Shown in pieces: positions 14,655-20,222 of a DNA stretch of 20,222 bases. Numbering within the stretch: position 1 is the first letter of the stretch; every line of letters begins with the position of its first letter. Under the pieces are notes generated by a model. It was not told the origin of the DNA, did not search any database, and saw only the letters and a list, made by a program, of their open reading frames with translations. A program made the translations under genes and the position numbers. The stretch comes from Zestomicrobium sp964482405 (GTDB taxonomy: Archaea > Thermoproteota > Thermoprotei_A > Sulfolobales > NBVN01), in contig CAYZXH010000029.1 in the NCBI GenBank assembly GCA_964482405.1, positions 1 through 20,222 of the forward strand, written 5' to 3'.

Positions 14655-17006
14655 ATGTCAGACACTAGTGCGGGGCCAGAACATCTTATTAGTAAGTGGC
14701 TTGAGGCTAAGGAGTTCTTAGTGGTTGGAAAGAGTGTTTCCAGGATCGACGCGTTGAGTAAGGCTTTAGGTACGGCTAAGTATACTGAGGATTATTTGAT
14801 GAGTGAGGCACTCTTCATTAAGCAGGTCCTCAGCTCGGAGCCTCACGCGCTCATAAAAAGCGTTGACGTATCCGGTGCTTTGAGAATTCCTGGAGTTACT
14901 CGAGTATTCACTGCGAGCGATATTCCCGGAATTAATCAGGTTGGTTATGCGTTACCTGATCAACCACTACTTGCTGAGAGGAAAGTCAGGTATGTTGGCG
15001 AGGTAGTAGCTCTTGTTGCGGCGTCAGATTACGATAAAGCTTTGAGAGCTGCTGAGGAGGTTAGAGTGGGTTACGAGCCGTTACCGCATATTCTGGATCC
15101 CTTAGAGGCGATGGAGAGGTCTGACGTCTTAATACATGAGGAAGCAGGATCTAACATAGCTTTCAGGACTAGAGTTAGGAAAGGCGATATTATCGAGGGT
15201 TTCAGCAAGTCAGACGTCATAGTGGAGAACGAGTATAGAACACATCATCAAGACCACATATACCTGGAGACTGAAGCAGCGCTAGCCATACCTGATATGG
15301 AGGGCAGGGTAACGATCATAGGAGGTATTCAGTACCCGCACCTAGCCAGAGACATAACCGCTAAGGTTCTCGGGATTCCTTCAAGCTTCGTTAAGGTTGT
15401 TGTTCCTTACGTGGGAGGGGGTTTCGGGGGCAAGGATGATGAAGGCCCCCTAGCGGCCGCTAAAGCCGGCTTAGTAGCTTACTTGACTAAGAAACCAGCG
15501 TTCATCTTATATAGTAGGGAGGAGTCAATAATTATTCACCCGAAGAGGGAGGCAGCAATTATAAGGTATAAGAGTGGTGCTAGCAACGACGGCAGACTAC
15601 AAGCTATTGAGGTAACGATAATTCACGACACAGGCGCTTACGCTAATAGATCGCCCTTCATACTATGGAGAGCCACAATGCATTCCTCGGGTCCTTACGA
15701 GGTCCCGAACGCTAAGGTAGACGGGTACGCTGTCTACACTAATAAAGTGTACGAGGGTTCTTTCAGAGCTTTCGGTAACGCGTCAATTCAGTTCGCGGTC
15801 GAGAGGCAGATGGATCAACTAGCTGATAAGCTGGGTATGGACCCAATAGAGTTTAGGCTTAAGAATATTTTAGAGCCAGGCAAGTACACCGTTACGGGCC
15901 AGCTCCTCGACCACTCCGTAGGGGTTGGCGACGCCGTAAGGAGGCTCGCCGAGGCTTCAGAGTGGAGGAGGAAATACGAAGAGTACAAGAAGTTTAACGA
16001 AGCGAGTGACAGATTTAAGAAAGGCATAGGTATAGGCGTTGCTTGGCACGGCATAAGCACCTCCAGAGGGGTTCCAGACTGGTCTAACTCATATGTTAAG
16101 ATAGAGAAGGACGGGTCAGTGACCGTGTTCACGGGAATTACCGAGATAGGTCAGGGATCCCCCACCTCATCACACATACAGATAGTCTGTGAGTTACTAG
16201 GTGTTTCACCTAATCACGTTAAGGTTGTTTTCGGGGATACTGACGCTCCCGATGCGGGGGCCACACACGCTTCAAGAGGGACCAGCATCGGTGGCATAGG
16301 TGTTTTAGTAGCGGCGGCGAAGCTTAGGGAGAGACTGATTTCCCTGGCTGCCAGCATGCTTGACGTGAGTCCCGAGGACGTGGTTTTAAGGGGTGAGAAA
16401 GCTCAGGTTAGGAACGACCCTACAAGATATGTGAGCTGGAAGGATCTGGTTAAGGAGGCTATGTCTAGGGGTGTTGAATTAAGCGCGACCGGGTACTTCT
16501 TCCTACCTAAGGGCAGGTTTGATGATACGGTGGGTCAGGGTTTCGCGTACCCCGCCTACAGCTACATCGCCGTGGTTAGCGAGGTTGAGGTAGATACGTG
16601 GACCGGGCAGGTCAGGGTGCTTAAGGTATGGCCTGCTTTAGCTGCTGGGAGGATAATAAACCCGCAGCAAGTTGAGGGCCAGGTGGAGGGAGCCGTCGTT
16701 CAAGGAATGGGCTACGTCTTGATGGAGCAGTTAGTATTTGATGAGAAGGGCAGGATAATGAATCCGGACCTAACAGACTACGTTATACCAACGATAAAAG
16801 ATATTCCTGAGATAGCTAAGCCTGTCTACGTGGAAGACGTCTTTAAGTACGGTCCGTTCGGAGCTAAGGGAGTTGGTGAGATGGCTTTAATACCTATGCC
16901 TGCCACGCTCTCTAACGCCGTAGCTAACGCGTTAGGGGTTAACGTAACCAGACTACCTCTAACACCCGAGAATGTCCTTAAGTTGCTGGGTAAGGTGAGG
17001 GGGTGA
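14655..17006 (+). CDS. Molybdenum hydroxylase 2, large (Moco) subunit, xanthine dehydrogenase family
   Basis: The 783-residue Moco subunit is paralogous to the one at 8828. It shows the hammerhead domain (VSRIDALSKALGTAKYTEDY near residue 28) and the canonical VGGGFGGKDD (253-262). GSFRAFGN follows, with Arg371 at the place of the substrate-binding Arg of xanthine dehydrogenase. TEIGQGSPTS (496-505) and GAKGVGE ending in the catalytic Glu742 complete the set. Unlike subunit 1 it keeps the classical Moco motifs, so this one is more likely an ordinary purine or aldehyde hydroxylase; the substrate cannot be named. ATG 14655 is chosen over the in-frame TTG 14640 because the TATA box at about 14611-14619 would put transcription start near or after 14640. 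Six bases separate it from the FAD subunit gene. Confidence 0.9.
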   Translation: MSDTSAGPEHLISKWLEAKEFLVVGKSVSRIDALSKALGTAKYTEDYLMSEALFIKQVLSSEPHALIKSVDVSGALRIPGVTRVFTASDIPGINQVGYALPDQPLLAERKVRYVGEVVALVAASDYDKALRAAEEVRVGYEPLPHILDPLEAMERSDVLIHEEAGSNIAFRTRVRKGDIIEGFSKSDVIVENEYRTHHQDHIYLETEAALAIPDMEGRVTIIGGIQYPHLARDITAKVLGIPSSFVKVVVPYVGGGFGGKDDEGPLAAAKAGLVAYLTKKPAFILYSREESIIIHPKREAAIIRYKSGASNDGRLQAIEVTIIHDTGAYANRSPFILWRATMHSSGPYEVPNAKVDGYAVYTNKVYEGSFRAFGNASIQFAVERQMDQLADKLGMDPIEFRLKNILEPGKYTVTGQLLDHSVGVGDAVRRLAEASEWRRKYEEYKKFNEASDRFKKGIGIGVAWHGISTSRGVPDWSNSYVKIEKDGSVTVFTGITEIGQGSPTSSHIQIVCELLGVSPNHVKVVFGDTDAPDAGATHASRGTSIGGIGVLVAAAKLRERLISLAASMLDVSPEDVVLRGEKAQVRNDPTRYVSWKDLVKEAMSRGVELSATGYFFLPKGRFDDTVGQGFAYPAYSYIAVVSEVEVDTWTGQVRVLKVWPALAAGRIINPQQVEGQVEGAVVQGMGYVLMEQLVFDEKGRIMNPDLTDYVIPTIKDIPEIAKPVYVEDVFKYGPFGAKGVGEMALIPMPATLSNAVANALGVNVTRLPLTPENVLKLLGKVRG

Positions 17007-17012
17007 GGCCAC

Positions 17013-17903
17013 GTGTTCTATAAGCTACCTGAGATAGAGTACATACGTGTTTCAGAACTTGAGGAAGCTCTGAGGCTCTTAAGTAGAAAGGAGGACGTTA
17101 GGGTGCTGGCGGGAGGGACTGACCTAGTAGTCGATATGAAGATAGGTAGGTACAGACCGAAGACGGTGATAGATATTTCAGGGATTAAGAGCTTACGGTA
17201 CATAGTGGATGAAGGCGATAAGATCAGGATAGGCGCGTTGACTAGAATGCAAGATATTGTTGAGTCTCCCGTTATCAGGGAGAAGTTACCTGTTCTTGCT
17301 GAAGCTGTCTCGATGCTGGGTTCATGGCAGATTAGGAATATGGCTACTGTTGGTGGTAATTTGTGTAATGCTTCTCCCGCGGCTGACTCAGCACCCCCAC
17401 TCCTAGTACACGAAGCAAGAATAAAACTAACAAGCATAGAAGGAACGAGAGAAATACCAATAACAGAATTCTTCGTAGGGCCTAGGAAGACTGTCATGTA
17501 TAAGACTGAGTTGTTGCAGGAGGTAGTAGTGCCTTACGACACTGATTTCGCTAAGTCTTATTCTTACGTGAAGTTGGGTAGGAGGAACTCCTTCACCCTC
17601 TCAGTAGTAGCTGTCGCGACAGTTCTTAAGGTAAGGAACGGGGTGTTTGAGGACGTGAGGATAGCTTTGAACGCGGTCGCGCCAACGCCTGTGAGGGCTA
17701 GAAGTGTTGAGTTGTTCTTGAAGGGGAGGGAGGTGAAGAGCGAGGCTATTGAGAAAGCCTCAGAGCTTGTGTTAAACGATATCTCACCAATAAGTGATGT
17801 TAGGGCTTCCGCGGAATACAGGAAGCACGTCTCCAAAGTTTTAGTTAAAGATACTTTACTGAAGGCTCTGGAAAGAGCGGGTTTGAAGGAGGTGAGTGAT
17901 TAA
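17013..17903 (+). CDS. Molybdenum hydroxylase 2, FAD-binding medium subunit
   Basis: A 296-residue CoxM/XdhB-type flavoprotein subunit with FAD motifs VLAGGTDLVV (31-40) and TVGGNLCNASPAAD (112-125). The C-terminal flavoprotein domain ends near DVRASAEYRKHVSKVLV. Residues 106-154 are encoded by the second copy of the exact 147-bp block shared with the first FAD subunit, whereas the rest of the protein is clearly divergent. The start is GTG 17013, 6 bp after the large-subunit stop, with GTGAGGGGGTGAGG upstream. The stop is directly followed by the start of the 2Fe-2S subunit. Confidence 0.9.
   Translation: MFYKLPEIEYIRVSELEEALRLLSRKEDVRVLAGGTDLVVDMKIGRYRPKTVIDISGIKSLRYIVDEGDKIRIGALTRMQDIVESPVIREKLPVLAEAVSMLGSWQIRNMATVGGNLCNASPAADSAPPLLVHEARIKLTSIEGTREIPITEFFVGPRKTVMYKTELLQEVVVPYDTDFAKSYSYVKLGRRNSFTLSVVAVATVLKVRNGVFEDVRIALNAVAPTPVRARSVELFLKGREVKSEAIEKASELVLNDISPISDVRASAEYRKHVSKVLVKDTLLKALERAGLKEVSD
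17328..17474 (+). repeat. 147-bp exact direct repeat, copy 2 (inside FAD subunit 2)
   Basis: This is identical to 11561-11707, in the same orientation, in the same reading frame and at the homologous protein position (residues 106-154). The offset is 5767 bp. Flanking bases differ immediately (TGG before and GTA after here; GTT before and ACT after in copy 1). Confidence 0.97.
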
Positions 17904-18359
17904 ATGTTGGTAAAGTTTAGGTTGAACGGGAAAGAAGTTGAGGTCGATGTGAGTCCTAACGAGATCCTCCTCGATACTCTACGACTGAAATTAGGTGTGC
18001 GGAGTGTTAAGAGAGGCTGTGAGAGGGGGGAGTGCGGGACGTGTACGGTTCTCCTCAACGGCGACCCAGTAACTTCTTGCTTGATCTTAACGCCTCAGGT
18101 CGATAGGGCCGAAGTAACTACTGTTGAGGGTTTAGAGAATGACCCGAAATTCAGGGAGCTCGTTGAAAGCTTCGTTAACGAAGGAGCGATTCAATGTGGT
18201 TTCTGCACGCCAGGCTTCCTACTCACAGCTTACGCCGCTATGATCAAGCAGAAAATAAAGACTCTAGAAGATGTAAGAAAGAGTCTAGAAGGCAACCTAT
18301 GCAGGTGTACTGGTTACGTCAAAATAATAGAGGCTGTAGCTAAGACAGCGCTTAAGTAG
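17904..18359 (+). CDS. Molybdenum hydroxylase 2, 2Fe-2S small subunit
   Basis: The 151-residue iron-sulfur subunit has both clusters intact. The plant-type site is Cys39, Cys44, Cys47 and Cys59 (CERGECGTC); the C-terminal site is Cys98, Cys101 (CGFC) and Cys133, Cys135 (CRC). ATG 17904 directly abuts the TAA of the FAD subunit, with GGAGGTGA (17889-17896) as a strong ribosome-binding site inside the previous gene. This is the last gene of the second L-M-S operon. The following 166 bp hold no gene, only the amidase promoter region. Confidence 0.93.
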   Translation: MLVKFRLNGKEVEVDVSPNEILLDTLRLKLGVRSVKRGCERGECGTCTVLLNGDPVTSCLILTPQVDRAEVTTVEGLENDPKFRELVESFVNEGAIQCGFCTPGFLLTAYAAMIKQKIKTLEDVRKSLEGNLCRCTGYVKIIEAVAKTALK

Positions 18360-18483
18360 CAACTCTCCCCGAATAAACCAACATAAAACTCGAGCTGTTT
18401 TCCTCGGTTAATCCCTCACCTAGCTTGAGTGGGTTTGCCGCATCTAACGTGATGGAACTTAGTTAGACGTTTAGTATCGTCAT

Positions 18484-18520
18484 AGATAAATACCCCTTGA
18501 TGGAATCATACTTGGGGGTA
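18484..18520 (+). promoter_or_regulatory. Promoter and palindromic operator candidate before the amidase gene
   Basis: A TATA-like AGATAAATA (18484-18492) precedes TTG 18526 by about 38 bp. It overlaps a nested, imperfect palindrome: TACCCC (18491-18496) with GGGGTA (18515-18520), and inside it TGAT (18498-18501) with ATCA (18505-18508). The right arm is also the probable ribosome-binding site GGGGGT. Repressor binding would cover the initiation region. This is inferred from layout only. Confidence 0.4.
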
Positions 18521-18525
18521 TTGTA

Positions 18526-19827
18526 TTGAGTGTTGAGAGGGAAGTATACAACGATATTCAGACTAACGGCATAATAGGACCACATACTAAGATGATAGGG
18601 CCTGTCGCAGACGGTGGTAGAATAACTTTCGTCACTTCCCCGGGTTGTTGGGGTCCTATGATAACCCCTAATATTAGGGGAGGGCATGAGGTCAATGTTC
18701 CTGTGGCTGTGGAGGGGGCGAGAGTAGGTGACGCGGTGGTCATACGTGTTTTAAGTGTTGAGGTGCTTTCTAAGGCTTCGTCTTCAGGTGTTGACACGAC
18801 GCGTCCAGGCAGCTACGTCGGCGATCCATACGTAATGAAGAAGTGTCCCTCATGTAATGAGCCGTGGCCGGACTTCTACGTAGACGGCATAGGGGATGAC
18901 GCCGTTAAGTGTAGGAAGTGTGGGGCCCCTGCATCACCCTTCATAATGGTTAACGGTTACACGATGGTTTTTGACTTGAGTCTAGGTGTTGGCATCACGG
19001 TTAATAAGAGGATTGCGGAGGATATAGCTAAGAACGCGTCAGAATGGAGTATTTTGCCAAGGAATTCTAAGCAGGTTCCGGTCTTGATACTGGGTAAGAG
19101 TGATATTATCGGGTTAGCAGCGAGGATAAGACCCTTCTTAGGTCAGCTAGGTAGTACTCCAGCGGTTGACATACCTGACTCACACAACGCGGGCGATTTC
19201 GGCTGGTTCCTCGTTAACGCCCCACATCCCTACGCTATCACTAAGGAAGATTACGAGACTAAACTCACTGACGGACACTTAGACATAGACTCTGTCAGGG
19301 AAGGTGCTGCCTTGATAGTTCCTGTTAAAGTAGATGGTGGGGGAATCTACGCCGGTGACGCTCACGCAATGCAGGGGGACGGTGAGGTAGCCGGGCACAC
19401 CGCGGACGTCTCAGCCAAGAGCATAGTTGAAGTCTCGGTTATTAAGAACCTGAATTTAGAAGGCCCCATATTACTCCCACCTGAGGAAGACTTACCGCCC
19501 TTAGCCAAGCCGTGGAGAAAGGACGAGTGGGACCACGTATTGAGTCTGGCTAGGAGATTAAAGATAGAGGTAGAGCCCGTGGCTCCCGTACAGATAATAG
19601 GCTCCGGACCAACGATAAACGAAGCAGTTATGAAAGGTTTTATGAGAGCTTCTAAACTCTTCGGGATGAGCGTGGAGGAAGTAAGAAACAGGGTAACCAT
19701 TAGTGGCGCAGTAGAAATAGGCAGATTACCAGGCATAGCGCAAGTAACTCTTCAAGTCCCGATAAGAATCTTAGAGAGGCTAAGAATAGATAACATAGTC
19801 ACGAGTCAGTACAGACTACCTTTTTAA
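18526..19827 (+). CDS. Acetamidase/formamidase family amidohydrolase with zinc-ribbon insertion
   Basis: The family hydrolyses short amides (formamide or acetamide) to the acid and ammonia. The 433-residue product has N-terminal SPGCWGPMITPNIRGG (38-53) and the family signature IYAGDAHAMQGDGE (about 285-298). The C-terminal NEAVMKGFMRASKLFGMS follows. An inserted four-cysteine module, Cys107-x2-Cys110 and Cys129-x2-Cys132 (CPSC, CRKC), should bind zinc. I do not know this insertion from the well-studied bacterial enzymes. The start is TTG 18526, preceded by GGGGGT. It has its own promoter-like region, 166 bp after the second hydroxylase operon, so regulation may be separate. Release of ammonia would fit a nitrogen-scavenging role; the substrate is not proven. 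Confidence 0.85.
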   Translation: MSVEREVYNDIQTNGIIGPHTKMIGPVADGGRITFVTSPGCWGPMITPNIRGGHEVNVPVAVEGARVGDAVVIRVLSVEVLSKASSSGVDTTRPGSYVGDPYVMKKCPSCNEPWPDFYVDGIGDDAVKCRKCGAPASPFIMVNGYTMVFDLSLGVGITVNKRIAEDIAKNASEWSILPRNSKQVPVLILGKSDIIGLAARIRPFLGQLGSTPAVDIPDSHNAGDFGWFLVNAPHPYAITKEDYETKLTDGHLDIDSVREGAALIVPVKVDGGGIYAGDAHAMQGDGEVAGHTADVSAKSIVEVSVIKNLNLEGPILLPPEEDLPPLAKPWRKDEWDHVLSLARRLKIEVEPVAPVQIIGSGPTINEAVMKGFMRASKLFGMSVEEVRNRVTISGAVEIGRLPGIAQVTLQVPIRILERLRIDNIVTSQYRLPF

Positions 19828-19884
19828 CATAAAATAAAACGTCTATCCTAATCTTAAGTAGAACTATTTAGATACTAATATGCA

Positions 19885-19926
19885 GGCTTACAACTGAAAG
19901 CCTCATCCTTTAGGGCGGGGATGGTT
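19885..19926 (+). mobile_element. Degenerate IS200/IS605-type end hairpin
   Basis: The sequence GAAAGCCTCATCCTTTAG and the following GGCGGGGATGG strongly resembles the hairpin ends of archaeal IS200/IS605 (tnpB) elements. The stem CCTCATCCT / AGGGCGGGG is imperfect, with G-T pairs and one mismatch. A small GGCTT/AAGCC stem overlaps it. No tnpA or tnpB lies to its left, where the amidase ends 57 bp away. It may be a solo end or the left border of the element to the right. Confidence 0.45.
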
Positions 19927-19927
19927 G

Positions 19928-19941
19928 GAAAAGTTTATAAG
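19928..19941 (+). promoter_or_regulatory. Archaeal promoter ahead of a structured non-coding region
   Basis: GAAAAGTTTATAAG combines a BRE-like purine stretch and a strong TATA box. Transcription would start near 19963, directly before the structured segment. It resembles the cores of the pyrF and hydroxylase-1 promoters. Confidence 0.5.
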
Positions 19942-19962
19942 CTCTGTATTCGGTAACGTTCT

Positions 19963-20222
19963 TTATGATGATAATGTCGTTGCTCGTGAGTCTCGGGAGC
20001 TACTCTCTAGCGATACTCGGTATGTGTGCTAGACATACTAGGTTAGAATTATGCTCCCGAGACTATGATAGCTGGAACACCCATAACCCCGAGTCCCTCG
20101 GAGAAGGGATAGGGGTAATGGGTCGGAGACCCGGCCAGGGATTAAATCCCCCAGAGCGGAGGAGATGTAATCCCAAACCTCCCCGCTTCAGGAGGCGAGG
20201 GAACCCCCGCCCTGAAGGGCGG
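19963..20222 (+). ncRNA. Candidate structured RNA, tnpB-less omegaRNA-like remnant (runs off window)
   Basis: Several strong stems occur in order. A perfect 12-bp stem joins AGTCTCGGGAGC (19989-20000) to 20053-20064. A 10-of-11-bp stem joins 20080-20090 to 20112-20122 (CCCATAACCCC / GGGGTAATGGG) and contains TCCCT/AGGGA. GGGA/TCCC (20138-20150) and AGCGG/CCGCT (20155-20187) follow. A perfect CCGCCCT-GA-AGGGCGG hairpin sits at 20207-20222. The last part resembles the 3' end of IS605-type tnpB genes, which in known systems encodes the omegaRNA (reRNA). The frame from ATG 19965 is also open for 86 codons to the window end (with GQGLNPPERRRCNPKPP near its middle to end), so a degraded TnpB C-terminal tail is an alternative reading. 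No tnpB catalytic domain is present. Confidence 0.4.

Noticed and set aside
17018..17497. Antisense open frame opposite FAD subunit 2 (159 codons)
   Set aside because: It is a shadow of the strong coding frame on the plus strand, with no recognisable protein features.
8828..18359. Aerobic CO dehydrogenase (CoxLMS) identity for the two L-M-S operons
   Set aside because: Neither large subunit has the AYxCSFR active-site loop; both look like xanthine dehydrogenase-family hydroxylases of unknown substrate.
18360..18525. tRNA or small RNA gene in the 166-bp gap before the amidase
   Set aside because: No cloverleaf or T-loop sequence was found; only promoter and palindrome signals are visible.
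19964..20220. C/D box sRNA suggested by ATGATGA at 19965
   Set aside because: No D box (CTGA) lies at a suitable short distance; the stems and length fit a larger structured RNA.

Overview
The window looks like chromosomal DNA of a hyperthermophilic crenarchaeon, probably Desulfurococcales-like. The reasons are an archaeal Pelota gene, an ADP-forming acyl-CoA synthetase alpha subunit, a stomatin/NfeD membrane-protease pair of the Pyrococcus PH1511/PH1510 type, AGG/AGA/ATA-rich codon use, many TTG and GTG starts, and AT-rich TATA boxes 20-40 bp before start codons. The genes are densely packed. I see no rRNA, tRNA or CRISPR array.

Layout. 1-1176 is the 3' part of a long aromatic-rich gene of unknown function that is cut by the window edge. 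1197-2639 (minus) encodes an ADP-forming acyl-CoA synthetase alpha subunit, divergent from pelA (2756-3835, plus). 3859-5905 (minus) holds a 5-formyl-THF cyclo-ligase-like gene overlapping an NfeD/STOPP membrane serine protease. 5967-7753 (plus) is pyrF-pyrE followed by a SixA-like phosphatase. 7792-8655 (minus) is the stomatin/SPFH partner of the NfeD protease, so the usual two-gene operon is split here by pyrFE-sixA on the other strand.

8828-19827 (all plus) is the distinctive part. Two complete molybdenum hydroxylases (large Moco, FAD and 2Fe-2S subunits, in the same L-M-S order) lie at 8828-12588 and 14655-18359. Between them are a PsiE-like membrane protein and a cyclic amidohydrolase with dihydroorotase-type residues. 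A zinc-ribbon-containing acetamidase/formamidase follows the second hydroxylase. My reading, as inference, is a salvage or catabolic module for an N-heterocycle or amide: ring hydroxylation, hydrolytic ring opening, then amide hydrolysis. The two FAD-subunit genes share an exact in-frame 147-bp repeat although their flanks have diverged, which points to recent gene conversion.

19828-20222 contains no normal complete gene. It has a degenerate IS200/IS605-type end hairpin, a good archaeal promoter, and a strongly structured sequence ending in a perfect GC-rich hairpin at the window edge. I interpret it as a tnpB-less remnant of an IS605-type element, possibly a self-promoted omegaRNA-like transcript. 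The call is tentative because the element runs off the window.
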